From NCBI RefSeq assembly GCF_030285365.1, contig NZ_JASVDS010000002.1:1-64000 (forward strand): DNA of 64,000 nucleotides, given 5' to 3'. The notes below the pieces were generated by a model. That model made no database searches. It saw only the letters and a program-made list of their open reading frames with translations, and was not told the origin of the DNA. The DNA comes from Roseateles subflavus. GTDB lineage: Bacteria > Pseudomonadota > Gammaproteobacteria > Burkholderiales > Burkholderiaceae_C. The translations under genes were made by a program, and so were the position numbers. Below, one piece after another: positions 1 to 11,329 of the stretch. Each line of letters starts with the position of its first letter. The first letter of the stretch is position 1.

Positions 1-10
1 TCGCAAGATG

Positions 11-21
11 TCAAAGTTATA

Positions 22-29
<8 letters not shown>
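11..29 (+). other. Left arm of the 23S precursor processing stem
   Basis: Bases 11-29 are the exact reverse complement of bases 2892-2910, so the pre-23S transcript can close into a 19-bp helix spanning the mature ends. Such helices are RNase III targets in bacteria. The pairing is seen directly; the cleavage is inferred. Confidence 0.8.
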
Positions 30-2891
<2,862 letters not shown>

Positions 2892-2900
<9 letters not shown>

Positions 2901-2910
2901 ATAACTTTGA
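2892..2910 (+). other. Right arm of the 23S precursor processing stem
   Basis: This is the exact complement of 11-29. It covers the last nine bases of mature 23S and ten bases of spacer. The remaining spacer to the 5S gene (2911-3060) has no tRNA and no other recognisable feature. Confidence 0.8.
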
Positions 2911-3060
2911 CTTCATAGTCGAAGTGGACGGTATTCAAGTTAAGTCGTTCTTCAGAAGTCTGAAGACGCAATCAAATACAGCTGATTCACGCAGAACAAG
3001 CTTCTGCAGACTCTACGAATTGGGCATGCTGCTCACAAAAGCAGCAGGCCAAAAAGTTTA

Positions 3061-3176
3061 AGCCTGATGACCATAGCGACTTGGTCCCACTCCTTCCCAT
3101 CCCGAACAGGACAGTGAAACGAGTCAGCGCCGATGATAGTGCGGATTCCCGTGTGAAAGTAGGTCATCGTCAGGCT
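3061..3176 (+). rRNA. rrf: 5S ribosomal RNA
   Basis: 5S rRNA of about 115 nt. The terminal helix is visible (agcctga at the start pairs with tcaggct at the end). The conserved internal segment cccatcccgaacaggacag and the loop gatgatagtgcgg are in place. It lies 160 bp after the 23S gene with no tRNA between, the usual order in betaproteobacterial rrn operons. Confidence 0.95.
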
Positions 3177-3189
3177 AATATCCCGCCAA

Positions 3190-3227
3190 ACCCCCGGTCC
3201 CGCAAGGATCGGGGGTTTTGCTTTTGG
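3190..3227 (+). terminator. Intrinsic terminator of the rRNA operon
   Basis: A ten-base-pair GC-rich stem (cccccggtcc with ggatcggggg, one G-U pair) with loop cgcaa is followed by the T-rich run ttttgctttt. It lies 14 bp after the 5S gene and ends the operon. Confidence 0.9.
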
Positions 3228-3324
3228 GGTATCCGAATCGCGCCTCCTTGATTGGCGGGTACAAGCTGTATACGTCCGCCGCTGGCATCCCGTCGCGCCA
3301 GCCAATGCGGCCTTCGGCGCAGCG

Positions 3325-4257
3325 TCAGCCCCTCAGCCGCACGCCCGCCTCGTCCGCGGCCACCTGGCCCGTCTTGGTCAGACCCACCACCAGGCCCTGC
3401 GCCCAGCGTGCTGCGTCTGGCTCGCCGGCCTGTTCTCGTAGCCGAGTCTGGACGGGCGTCTCTGCCAGCCAGGTCTGCAACTCGGGCCATGTCCGCTGCC
3501 GCCACTCCAGCAGGTGGTACATGAGCAGCGCCTTGGCCGCATGCAGTGCATGACGCACGGGTTCTGACCGGAAATAGGCGAGACGGCTGCGCGACTCCTG
3601 CAGCGCGGCCGCGAGGTCCGAAAACTGAGGCCCATGCCCCGGCAGGACACGGCGCGGGCTGAGCGCCTGAATCAAATCCAGGGTTTGCTCAACCTCATCG
3701 AAGGCCGCGCCCAAGGCAGCTTGTGGCGCAATTTCTGGAAAGACGATGCCGAACCCGCGCTCCCACAGGGCGTCGGCCGAGATCATCAGGCCCAATCGGG
3801 GCTCAAACAGCAGCACAGACGCAGGATCATGCCCTGGTGCTGCATGGACGTGCCACTGCATCGTGCCCTGCTCGACGGTGTCGCCGGGCTGCAGGCGGGC
3901 ATGCGGCGTGAATCGCTCACAACGCTGTCCGGTGTCGCGGAAGGTCAGTGCCGCTTCGTTCCATTGCTCGGCCGCCTCGAATTCCGCCGGCGGTATCCAG
4001 AGGGGGCAGCCATATCGCGCCTGCAGCTGCGCGTTGCCGCCGCAGTGATCGGAGTGCAGGTGCGTGTTCAGCAAGGCGCGGGGGGCCGTGTGCCCATGCT
4101 CCAGCAGCTGCTGCTCGACCAGCGCCAGCGTCTGCTGCGCGTGGCTCGCGTATCCGGTGTCGATCACGAGGGGGCCCCTCGTGTCACCTCCCAGGACAAT
4201 CATGTTGGCGGAGAGCCAGCCTCGCTCGATGAACTGGACCTGCGGGTGGTCGCTCAT
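3325..4257 (-). CDS. MBL-fold metallohydrolase
   Basis: A 310-residue metallo-beta-lactamase-fold hydrolase. The binuclear metal site is complete: THLHSDH at about 65-71 (HxHxDH), His143 in PGHD, Asp162 in SADA and His208 in PGHG. The N-terminal half carries the fold. The C-terminal 80 residues are helical, as in glyoxalase-II-like and lactonase-like members. No signal peptide is seen. It runs in the same direction as the fatty acyl-CoA ligase 42 bp upstream and may share its transcript. The substrate cannot be read from the sequence; esters, lactones or glutathione thioesters are all possible. It ends about 100 bp from the rRNA terminator. Confidence 0.85.
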   Translation of the reverse strand: MSDHPQVQFIERGWLSANMIVLGGDTRGPLVIDTGYASHAQQTLALVEQQLLEHGHTAPRALLNTHLHSDHCGGNAQLQARYGCPLWIPPAEFEAAEQWNEAALTFRDTGQRCERFTPHARLQPGDTVEQGTMQWHVHAAPGHDPASVLLFEPRLGLMISADALWERGFGIVFPEIAPQAALGAAFDEVEQTLDLIQALSPRRVLPGHGPQFSDLAAALQESRSRLAYFRSEPVRHALHAAKALLMYHLLEWRQRTWPELQTWLAETPVQTRLREQAGEPDAARWAQGLVVGLTKTGQVAADEAGVRLRG

Positions 4258-4299
4258 GTGCCACGGCCTTCCAAGGCCCGAGTCCGCACCAGGGCGCGC

Positions 4300-6021
4300 T
4301 CAGCTGCGGAGCTCTCGCCTGAGGATCTTGCCGACATTGCTCTTGGGCAGTTCATCCCGGAATTCGATGTACTTGGGGCGTTTGTAGGCCGTGAGTTGGG
4401 CGTGGCAGTGCTGGGCGAGGTCCTCTTCAGCCAAAGAAGGATCCCGCTTCACCACGAACAGTTTGACCGCCTCCCCTGACTTGGCATCCGGCACGCCGAC
4501 GGCCGCGCACTCCAGGACGCCGGGGTGCAGGGTCACGACCTGCTCGATCTCTGTGGGGTACACATTGAAGCCCGACACGAGAATCATGTCCTTCTTGCGA
4601 TCGACGATACGCACATAGCCTTGCTCGTCCATGACGCCGATGTCGCCACTCTTGAAGTAGCCGTCGGGCCAGAAGACCTGGGCGGTCTCTTCCGGGCGGT
4701 TCCAGTAGCCGGCCATCACCTGCGGGCCGCGGATGCAGATCTCGCCGCGCTCCCCCAGCGGCACGTCGCGACCTTCGTCATCGCGGATGGCAATCTCGGT
4801 ATTGGGAATGGGCAGGCCGATGGACCCATTGAATTGGCGCACGTCCAGGCGATTCACCGTGGCGACCGGTGAGGTCTCTGACAGCCCGTAGCCCTCGACC
4901 ACCGGACAGCCGGTGATGCGCAGCCATTGCTCGGCAGTCGCCTGCTGCACCGCCATGCCACCACCGTTGGAGATCACCAGCTCCGAAAAGTCCAGTCGCG
5001 CAAAGGCGGGCTCGTTGGCCAGGGCGTTGAAGAGCGTGTTGACCGCCGGGAACATGTGCACGCGGTACTGCTGCAAGGTGCGGATGAAGCCCGGAATGTC
5101 CCGCGGATTCGGGATGAGCAGGTTCATCATCCCCTGGCGCGCGCCCAGCATGTAGCAGGCCGTCAGTGCGAAGATGTGATACAGCGGCAGCGCGCACACG
5201 ACCGTCAGCTGCTTGCCCGCCACACGCTGAAGCATGGGCGTGAACCAGGCCTCGCTCTGCAGGATGTTCGCCACCACTTGTCGATGCTGCAGCGTGGCGC
5301 CCTTGGACACCCCGGTCGTGCCGCCGGTGTACTGAAGGAAGGCCACGTCATCGGGGCCGAGGCTCACGGGCTGCAACGCGCGCGTGCGGCCCGCGGCGAG
5401 TGCGGGGTTGAAGCGGACGACCGTCCGCCCTTCGCCCAGCGGCAGGCGGAACTCCTTCACCATCTTGCGCAGATGGCGCACCGCAAAGTTGACCAGCGGC
5501 CCGCGCCACCATCCCAGCAGATCGCCGAGCGAGGCCAGCACCACATGCTGCACCGGGGACTCGGCGATGACCTCCTCGAGCGTGGCGGCGAAGTTCTCCA
5601 GCACCAGGATGGCCTGGGCGCCGCTGTCCTTGAGCTGGTGGGCCAGTTCGCGTGGCGTATAGAGCGGATTGACGTTCACCACGACCATGCCCGCGCGCAG
5701 GATGCCGGCGATGGCCACCATGTACTGCAGCACATTGGGCATCATGATGGCGACCCGAGCGCCCTTGGGCAGCCCGAGGCCCTGCAGATAGCACGCCAGG
5801 GCACGGGACATCTCGTCCAGGGCCCGGTAGCTCAGCCGCTGATCCATGCAGACCGCGGCGTCGCGATCGGCAAAGTTGCGGAACGATTCCTCCAGCAACT
5901 CCACCAGGGAGCGATAGCTGTCGACAGCGATCCGGGCGGGCACCTCCGGCGGATAGGACTTCAGCCAGGGCTTGGCCTGGGCCGTGGACGGCAGGCCGGG
6001 GGACTCAAGCACAGCACTCAT
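4300..6021 (-). CDS. fadD: Long-chain fatty acid-CoA ligase (FadD-type)
   Basis: An AMP-forming acyl-CoA synthetase of about 573 residues that activates fatty acids to acyl-CoA for beta-oxidation. The P-loop-like motif YTGGTTGVSKG (about 231-241), the adenylate motif GYGLSETSPV near 365 and the C-terminal motifs GDIGVMDEQGY and DRKKDMI are intact. The length matches FadD. The reading frame can be extended 12 bases to a GTG, but the ATG at 6021 has a GAGGAG upstream and is preferred. It probably leads a short leftward unit with the MBL hydrolase. Related medium-chain ligases look similar, so chain length is uncertain. Confidence 0.88.
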   Translation of the reverse strand: MSAVLESPGLPSTAQAKPWLKSYPPEVPARIAVDSYRSLVELLEESFRNFADRDAAVCMDQRLSYRALDEMSRALACYLQGLGLPKGARVAIMMPNVLQYMVAIAGILRAGMVVVNVNPLYTPRELAHQLKDSGAQAILVLENFAATLEEVIAESPVQHVVLASLGDLLGWWRGPLVNFAVRHLRKMVKEFRLPLGEGRTVVRFNPALAAGRTRALQPVSLGPDDVAFLQYTGGTTGVSKGATLQHRQVVANILQSEAWFTPMLQRVAGKQLTVVCALPLYHIFALTACYMLGARQGMMNLLIPNPRDIPGFIRTLQQYRVHMFPAVNTLFNALANEPAFARLDFSELVISNGGGMAVQQATAEQWLRITGCPVVEGYGLSETSPVATVNRLDVRQFNGSIGLPIPNTEIAIRDDEGRDVPLGERGEICIRGPQVMAGYWNRPEETAQVFWPDGYFKSGDIGVMDEQGYVRIVDRKKDMILVSGFNVYPTEIEQVVTLHPGVLECAAVGVPDAKSGEAVKLFVVKRDPSLAEEDLAQHCHAQLTAYKRPKYIEFRDELPKSNVGKILRRELRS

Positions 6022-6080
6022 GGCGGACGGCACTCCTCGCGGGGAACTCGCCGCATGGTGAGTGGCGCGCCGGCTGGCGG

Positions 6081-6812
6081 CTAGGGGAGTTGCCCTAGCA
6101 CGGCGTCGCGTGGGTGACAGTCGACGCCCACGGTTTCGGCGGCGTCGAACAGTGCAGCTGCCAGATCCTCCTCGCGCTGGCGGACGGTGCCGAGGAAGTG
6201 TTGGGCGCCCTTCATGGACTTGAAGGTGTCGAAGCCTTGCTCCAGAAAGTGCTGGAGTTCCGCGAGCCCGGCCGCGACGGCCGGGCCTCGCATCATGCGC
6301 AGGGCCTGACGGAGCAGCGGCTTGCGGGTGAGTTCATCGAGCGACGCGCCGACGGCCAGGGTCTGGTCGATCTGCTGCTGCCGCTTGTCACGCTGGCCAA
6401 CGGCACGCCAGGCCGCCTGGTAGGTCGCGGCGTTCAGCGGGGCGCCATCGAGCGCCACGGCCATCTCGCCGTCGAGCTTTTCCGACAGCGCATGCAGCTC
6501 CGCCAGGTGCGCCACGGTCTGCACCACCTGCTCGGGAAACAGCCGGACCAGGGCCGGGACCACACGGGCGAACTGGGCGTCGCGCCGCGTGAAGTCACCC
6601 GGGCCGTACAGCTCCTCCAGGAAGAACTGCGCAGCCGGCGCATACCGGGGCGTCGCGAGCAGGTCGGCATAGGTGTGCGCGAAGCGCTGCTGCTGATAGC
6701 GCTTCAGGGCCTGCACCGCCTTGTCCAGCGACGGCGCGGCCCGACGGCGCTCACGCTCCTGCTCGACGTCCTGCAGATGCCGGAGGATGTGGGATTCCAA
6801 GACATGGGCCAT
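6081..6812 (-). CDS. Conserved hypothetical protein (FFLEELYGP family)
   Basis: A 243-residue, mostly helical, soluble protein with no signal peptide or membrane segment. It carries the stretch FFLEELYGPGDFTRRDAQFA near residues 62-81, which I recognise as typical of an uncharacterised family common in Burkholderiales. A charged N-terminal helix (QDVEQERERRRA) could be a coiled coil. It is the last gene of a leftward set that continues into fadD, 59 bp away. It is divergent from the hydrolase at 6910 with about 100 bp between for promoters. No enzymatic motif is visible and no function is proposed. Confidence 0.75.
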   Translation of the reverse strand: MAHVLESHILRHLQDVEQERERRRAAPSLDKAVQALKRYQQQRFAHTYADLLATPRYAPAAQFFLEELYGPGDFTRRDAQFARVVPALVRLFPEQVVQTVAHLAELHALSEKLDGEMAVALDGAPLNAATYQAAWRAVGQRDKRQQQIDQTLAVGASLDELTRKPLLRQALRMMRGPAVAAGLAELQHFLEQGFDTFKSMKGAQHFLGTVRQREEDLAAALFDAAETVGVDCHPRDAVLGQLP

Positions 6813-6909
6813 GGCGGATGGGTCAAGCTCGACGGCAGATTGTCCGCCTACACTGCCCCGACTTGGCTAGTGCGGAGACTCGAATGAGATCGCAGGGAGA
6901 CGCTCCACG

Positions 6910-7815
6910 ATGAGCAACGCAAGACAGCAGCAACTGTTGATCCTCGTCCGCCTGCTCATGGGAGTCTTGCTCGCCCTGTGGGGCTATCGCCACTGGGGCG
7001 CGCCGGGAGCCTTGCTGATGGGAGGGGTGGGCCTCTTTGGCTGGGTGCTCCTGGTCCTGCCGGCGTTCCTGCTGGTGCGGCGTCTGCCCCGGCCAGACGG
7101 CCAGCCCATGCCCACGCTAGGGCAGTGCTTGCATGCCGCCGCGCGCGAGTGGTGGGCCTACGAGCGGGTCTTCTCTTGGCAGCAGCCTTGGCGTGAGTCC
7201 GCCGTGCCTGACCGCTGTCCGCCGGGCGCGCGGGGGCGGCGCGGCGTGCTGCTGCTGCATGGCTTCCGTTGCAATCGCGGCCTGTGGCAAGGGTGGGCGC
7301 GTCGGCTGGACGAGGAGGGCGTGCCGCACGTGGCGCTGAGCCTCTCGCCGCCGTTCGCCTCCATCGATGCCTATGCCGAGCAGATCGAGGCCGCCGTACG
7401 CGCGCTGGAAGCAGCCACGGGGCAGCCCCCTGTCGTGGTGGCGCACAGCATGGGCGGGCTGGCCTTGCGGGCCTGGCGCCGGGCCACGCAGTCGCCGCCC
7501 GCCCGCCTGCACCATGTCTTCACCCTCGGCACGCCGCATGCTGGCACGCTGATGGCGCAGCTGTCCGGCGCGGTCAATGCGAGGCAGATGCGGGCGCGGT
7601 CCGAGTGGCTCCAGGCGCTGGCCGAGTCGGAGTCGGTGAGCTGGTGGCGCCAGTTCACCTGCGTCTACAGCTGCTGTGACCAGGTGGTGTGTCCGTCCGT
7701 CCTGGCCGTGCTGCCGGAGGCCCGCACGCTCTTCGTGCCTGCGGCCGGGCATCTGCAGCTGGTGTTCGAGCCAGCCGTCATGGCTGCCGTGATGGGCAGC
7801 GTCTGCGAGCGCTGA
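6910..7815 (+). CDS. Membrane-anchored alpha/beta hydrolase (lipase-like)
   Basis: A 301-residue alpha/beta-hydrolase-fold protein. Residues 8-60 contain two hydrophobic segments that should anchor it in the inner membrane. The oxyanion-type motif LLLHGFRCNRG and the nucleophile elbow AHSMGG are both present, as in triacylglycerol lipases and thioesterases. The late ...AAGHLQL supplies the probable catalytic histidine. RBS: AGGGAG ten bases before the ATG. It is followed by a strong hairpin at 7835-7864. The substrate is unknown; a lipid ester is likely from the motif type. Confidence 0.8.
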   Translation: MSNARQQQLLILVRLLMGVLLALWGYRHWGAPGALLMGGVGLFGWVLLVLPAFLLVRRLPRPDGQPMPTLGQCLHAAAREWWAYERVFSWQQPWRESAVPDRCPPGARGRRGVLLLHGFRCNRGLWQGWARRLDEEGVPHVALSLSPPFASIDAYAEQIEAAVRALEAATGQPPVVVAHSMGGLALRAWRRATQSPPARLHHVFTLGTPHAGTLMAQLSGAVNARQMRARSEWLQALAESESVSWWRQFTCVYSCCDQVVCPSVLAVLPEARTLFVPAAGHLQLVFEPAVMAAVMGSVCER

Positions 7816-7834
7816 GTCCGTTCGCGGCCGATGT

Positions 7835-7864
7835 GAGAACGCCCGGGAGAGCCCGGGCGTTCTC
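7835..7864. terminator. Strong hairpin between convergent genes, probable terminator
   Basis: The arms gagaacgcccggg (7835-7847) and its exact complement (7852-7864) form a 13-bp stem with a four-base loop. It sits between the convergent hydrolase and hpd genes. Neither side has a proper T-run, so termination is likely but not certain. Confidence 0.65.
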
Positions 7865-7959
7865 ATGTCTGGATCACGGCGAGGCCTCACCCAGCCCCAG
7901 CGCTGGCATGCGCTGGGTCCTTCGGCCCGCGTCGCACAAGCCGCAGGGCTTGTGCTCGG

Positions 7960-9084
7960 TCAGGCCTCAGCCTTCAGCACGCCGCGGCGGATCTGGTCGA
8001 GTTCGATGCTCTCGAACAGCGCCTGGAAGTTGCCCTCGCCAAACCCCTCGTTGCCCTTGCGCTGGATGATCTCGAAGAAGATCGGCCCGATGACTTCCTT
8101 GGTGAAGATCTGCAGCAGCAGTTCGTTCGGAGCGCCCTGGTGCGTGGCCCCGTCGATCAGGATGCGCAGGCGCTTGAGCTCGGCCATGTCCTCGCCGTGC
8201 GCCGGCAGGCGCTTGTTGACCAGGTCGTAATAGGTCTCGATGGTGTCCTGGAACTCGACGCCCGTGGACTTCATGCCCTCGACGGACTTGTAGATCTGGT
8301 TCGTGCCCAGCGCGACGTGCTGGATGCCCTCGCCGTGGTACAGGTCCAGGTACTCGGCGATCTGGCTCTTGTCGTCGCTGCTCTCGTTGATGGGAATGCG
8401 GATCTTGCCGCAGGGGCTGGTCATGGCCTTGGACTTCAGGCCGGTCAGCTTGCCTTCGATGTCGAAATAGCGGACCTCACGGAAGTTGAACAGGCGCTCG
8501 TAGAAGTCCGCCCATTCCTTCATGCGGCCCCGGAAGACGTTGTGGGTCAGGTGGTCGATGTAGGTCAGGCCATGGCCTTCCTGGGCAGACGCCACCGGCT
8601 GGCCGTCGGCGTCCAGCAGGGGTACGAAGTCGACGTCATAGATGCTGATGTTGCCGATGGCGCCAGGCTGGGCGCCATCCTTGCCCTGCCAGCGGTCCAC
8701 GAGGTAAATCAGGGAGTCGCCGATGCCCTTGATGGCCGGGATGTTCAGCTCCATCGGGCCGGTCTTGTTGTCGAAGCCCCAGGCGCCCTGTTCCAGCGCG
8801 CGCTGGTAGGCGAAGGCCGCATCCTTGACGCGGAAGGCGATGGCGCAGATGGACGGGCCGTGCATGCGCGCAAAGCGCTGGGCGAAGGAGTCCGTCTCGG
8901 CATTGATGATGAAGTTGACGTCGCCCTGGCGGTACAGGGTCACGTCCTTCTGGCGGTGCTTGGCGACCGCCTTGAAACCCATGGTCTCGAACAGGCGGCC
9001 CAGTGCGGCGGGATCAGGGGCGGCAAACTCGATGAACTCGAAGCCGTCGGTGCCCATGGGGTTGTCCCAAGGAGTAAAAGCCAT
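7960..9084 (-). CDS. hpd: 4-hydroxyphenylpyruvate dioxygenase
   Basis: Converts 4-hydroxyphenylpyruvate to homogentisate in tyrosine and phenylalanine catabolism, using non-haem iron. The protein is 374 residues. The three predicted iron ligands are His178 (IDHLT), His256 (IQHVALG) and Glu338 (IFFEIIQR), and the family C-terminus GNFQALFESIE is present. The frame extends 12 codons further upstream, but the ATG at 9084 is preceded by AGGAGG at ideal spacing. It is divergent from an Lrp/AsnC regulator, and a 22-bp inverted repeat lies just upstream. Homogentisate dioxygenase is not in the window. Confidence 0.95.
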   Translation of the reverse strand: MAFTPWDNPMGTDGFEFIEFAAPDPAALGRLFETMGFKAVAKHRQKDVTLYRQGDVNFIINAETDSFAQRFARMHGPSICAIAFRVKDAAFAYQRALEQGAWGFDNKTGPMELNIPAIKGIGDSLIYLVDRWQGKDGAQPGAIGNISIYDVDFVPLLDADGQPVASAQEGHGLTYIDHLTHNVFRGRMKEWADFYERLFNFREVRYFDIEGKLTGLKSKAMTSPCGKIRIPINESSDDKSQIAEYLDLYHGEGIQHVALGTNQIYKSVEGMKSTGVEFQDTIETYYDLVNKRLPAHGEDMAELKRLRILIDGATHQGAPNELLLQIFTKEVIGPIFFEIIQRKGNEGFGEGNFQALFESIELDQIRRGVLKAEA

Positions 9085-9102
9085 ACACGCCTCCTGGCGG
9101 AA

Positions 9103-9124
9103 AGTTTTGCGATAGCGCAAAACT
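9103..9124. promoter_or_regulatory. Inverted-repeat operator between hpd and the Lrp-type gene
   Basis: Arms agttttgcg and cgcaaaact are exact complements separated by atag. The site lies 19 bp before the hpd start and 83 bp before the regulator start. A looser pair, tcttgcg (9156-9162) and cgcaaga (9181-9187), shares the TTGCG half-site. Multiple spaced half-sites fit an Lrp/AsnC octamer. Binding by the adjacent regulator is inferred. Confidence 0.6.
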
Positions 9125-9206
9125 GTACGAGGATGGGCCCGCAGGATTCATGCGATCTTGCGAAGGGCTCTTCGTTCACGCGCAAGAAAGCTGCAAGAAT
9201 GCGAAT

Positions 9207-9689
9207 ATGGACAAGGAAAGTCAGCTCGATGCCATCGACCGGCGCATTTTGAGGGCGCTGCAGGTTGACGGGCGCGTCACCTACGACGCCCTCGCGTCAC
9301 AGGTGAACCTGTCGGCGTCGGCCGTGCTGCGGCGCGTGCGGCGGCTGGAGGAGATCGGCGTCGTCTCGGCCTATGTGGCGTTGGTCAATCCGGAGGCCGT
9401 CGGCCTGGGGCTCACGGCCTACATCAACGTCCGCCTGGAGAAGCACACGGAGTCGCACAAGCGCAACCCGATGGACCTGTTCCGCGCGGCGGTGCAGACC
9501 TGGCCCGAGGTGGTCGAGTGCTCCGCCCTGACGGGGGACATGGACTACCTGCTGCGGGTGCTGGTCGAGGACATGGCGCACTACTCGCGCTTCATCACCG
9601 AGACGCTGCTCAAGCACCCCAGCGTGCAGGACTGCAAGACCAGCTTTGTGCTGGACCGCCTCAAGAACACGACGGCGCTGCCGCTCTGA
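9207..9689 (+). CDS. Lrp/AsnC-family transcriptional regulator
   Basis: A 160-residue regulator. Residues 5-60 form the AsnC-type HTH (LDAIDRRILRALQVDGRVTY, then LSASAVLRRVRRLEEIGVV). The C-terminal RAM domain for amino-acid binding and oligomerisation follows (ECSALTGDMDYLLRVLVEDM). I chose the ATG at 9207 because the alternative at 9150 adds 19 residues unlike the family and would overlap candidate operator sites. It is divergent from hpd across about 120 bp of repeat-containing DNA, so control of hpd, with an aromatic amino acid as effector, is the simplest inference. The 3' end nearly abuts the convergent methyltransferase gene. Confidence 0.9.
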   Translation: MDKESQLDAIDRRILRALQVDGRVTYDALASQVNLSASAVLRRVRRLEEIGVVSAYVALVNPEAVGLGLTAYINVRLEKHTESHKRNPMDLFRAAVQTWPEVVECSALTGDMDYLLRVLVEDMAHYSRFITETLLKHPSVQDCKTSFVLDRLKNTTALPL

Positions 9690-9703
9690 CGTCGGGCAGC
9701 GCC

Positions 9704-10333
9704 TCAGCGCCGCCGCAAGGCCACGGCCAGCTCCTGCCAGCCTTGTTCATGCGCCGTCGCGGCGTAGGGCGGGGCGGGCCAGTCCCACAGCGTGGAGGGG
9801 AACAGCGCACGCATGGCATTGATGTCGCCGTGATACGGGGGACCTTCGACCATACCCCCGCCCGCGCTCTCACGCCGGGCCTGCATGAACAGCGCCAGCA
9901 GCAGCCCACCCGGGCGCAGCCAGAGGGCGAGCTGGGCGGCATAGCGCTGCCAGTGGTCGGGGTGCAGGGCGCACAGGCAGGTCTGCTCATAGACCACGTC
10001 CGGCACCTCCGCCTCGGCGGGCTGCCAGTCCAGCACGTCGGCCTGCTCCACCGCGACGGGCGGGGCGTCGCCGAGCCCAGCGGCCCTCACGCGGGCGCGG
10101 GCCTGCTCGACAGCGGCGGGCGCGTAGTCCAGGCCGCGCACCTGGAGGCCCCGTCCGGCGAGCACGACCAGCTCATGCCCGCTGCCGCAGCCCGGCACCA
10201 GGACGCGCTGCCCGGCGCGCAGGACGCCGGCCGCCAGCCACGCCTGCAGCTGAGGATGTGGTGCGCCCCGGTCCCAGGGCGTCTGCCCGCGTTCGAACCG
10301 TTGCTGCCAGAAATCGAGGGTGGGACCTGCCAT
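9704..10333 (-). CDS. TPMT-family SAM-dependent methyltransferase
   Basis: A 209-residue methyltransferase. The N-terminal FWQQRFERGQTPWDRG and the SAM motif VPGCGSGHE (46-54) are the signature of the thiopurine S-methyltransferase family. The post-I acidic residue is Asp69 (GLDYAP), and the later motif YEQTCLCALHPD also fits. Bacterial members methylate thiols, selenium or tellurium compounds, or iodide; which applies here cannot be told. Its start codon shares one base with the stop of the HDOD gene (TGATG), so the two are translationally coupled. Confidence 0.87.
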   Translation of the reverse strand: MAGPTLDFWQQRFERGQTPWDRGAPHPQLQAWLAAGVLRAGQRVLVPGCGSGHELVVLAGRGLQVRGLDYAPAAVEQARARVRAAGLGDAPPVAVEQADVLDWQPAEAEVPDVVYEQTCLCALHPDHWQRYAAQLALWLRPGGLLLALFMQARRESAGGGMVEGPPYHGDINAMRALFPSTLWDWPAPPYAATAHEQGWQELAVALRRR

Positions 10334-11223
10334 CAGGCCATCTTAGACGGCCCGGCAGCCGGGCGCGCGTCAGAGATGTCCAGCTCCCGCAGCAGATGCA
10401 GGGTGTGCGTGGGCCCCAGGGTGAGGAGCTCGCCGATCTCCCGCAGGTCGTCCGGCACGGCCGGGTTCTCCCAGCTGTCCGCAGTGTGGCGGGCCAGTCG
10501 AACCGCCAGGCGCACGCACTGCACCTGAGGGTCGTTGCCGCGCTTGTCGTCCGTGCAGTGGGCCAACAGCTCCGGCAGGCGCCAGGCATGCATGAGGCTC
10601 TGCTCCAGATCGCCGAGCTCGATGTTGAGCACTTCCTTCTGGGCGGTGACGCTGCGTGTGCCGGGCTGGGACGCCAGGCGCCATTGCACCTTCTGCGCCA
10701 GGTCCGGCGCGTGGCACCACAGCAGCATCTCGGCAAAGTCGTGCAGCAGGGCGGCGCTGTGGATGATGGCGGCATCCGGGTCCAGGCGGTGGGCCGCGAA
10801 GCCCAGCGCAAATCGGGCGGCACGGTCGGCCCGGCGCATGACGCGCATCAGCCCGCCATAGGCGCCGGGCAGCGCCGAGAGGCGCTCCTCGACCGTCGGC
10901 TGCGGGCCGAAGTAGGCGAAGAAGGGCGTGATGCCCATCAGCACGAGGGCCGCGGTGACCGTCTCGGCATCGGCCAGCAGGCGGCTGGACCGATGGGCCG
11001 AGGCGAAGCGCAGCACCTTGAGCGTCATGAGCGGGTCGGTGGCCAGCCCTTCGCCGATGCTGTGGGCATCGACGGCGTCCTCGTTAGCACGCCAGAGCTC
11101 GAGCTGTTCGGCTGTCGAGGCCAGGACAGGGATCTCCGCCTCCCGGAAATACGCAGTCCACCGGCTCAAGTCCAGGAAGGGCTTGGTCAGCGGGGTGAAC
11201 GGGAGGTTCGGCGAGTGGTCCAT
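10333..11223 (-). CDS. HDOD-domain protein
   Basis: A 296-residue protein with an HDOD domain over roughly residues 30-240. The segment GEGLATDPLMTLKVLRFASA, followed by ...TAALVLMGITPFF and HSAALLHDFAEMLLW, is typical of this degenerate HD-like, usually non-catalytic, signalling domain. No second output domain is attached. HDOD proteins commonly work in c-di-GMP, chemotaxis or stress signalling. It is coupled downstream to the methyltransferase and overlapped upstream by a small ORF. No strong RBS precedes the ATG, which fits translation by coupling. Confidence 0.85.
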   Translation of the reverse strand: MDHSPNLPFTPLTKPFLDLSRWTAYFREAEIPVLASTAEQLELWRANEDAVDAHSIGEGLATDPLMTLKVLRFASAHRSSRLLADAETVTAALVLMGITPFFAYFGPQPTVEERLSALPGAYGGLMRVMRRADRAARFALGFAAHRLDPDAAIIHSAALLHDFAEMLLWCHAPDLAQKVQWRLASQPGTRSVTAQKEVLNIELGDLEQSLMHAWRLPELLAHCTDDKRGNDPQVQCVRLAVRLARHTADSWENPAVPDDLREIGELLTLGPTHTLHLLRELDISDARPAAGPSKMA

Positions 11224-11329
11224 CGCAAGCCATAGCGTAGGCGCTTTCGTCGAGTATCGGCAATGCCGGTGCCAACTTGAGCGCCAGGCCGCCCACGGCG
11301 AGCAACAAAGTGAGGAGGAATTGCCTCAT
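11084..11329 (-). CDS. Small hydrophobic protein overlapping the HDOD gene (candidate)
   Basis: An 81-residue ORF beginning MRQFLLTLLLAVGGLALKLA, a clear membrane or signal helix. Its ATG overlaps the stop of the preceding small ORF (ATGA) and has a strong GGGGAGGA five bases upstream. From about residue 36 it lies within the HDOD gene in another frame (140 bp overlap) and its composition there looks like a shadow. Either a short membrane peptide is made with an arbitrary tail, or this is the start of a gene truncated by fusion to the HDOD locus. Initiation looks real; the full product is doubtful. Confidence 0.45.
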   Translation of the reverse strand: MRQFLLTLLLAVGGLALKLAPALPILDESAYAMACDGPLAEPPVHPADQALPGLEPVDCVFPGGGDPCPGLDSRTARALAC

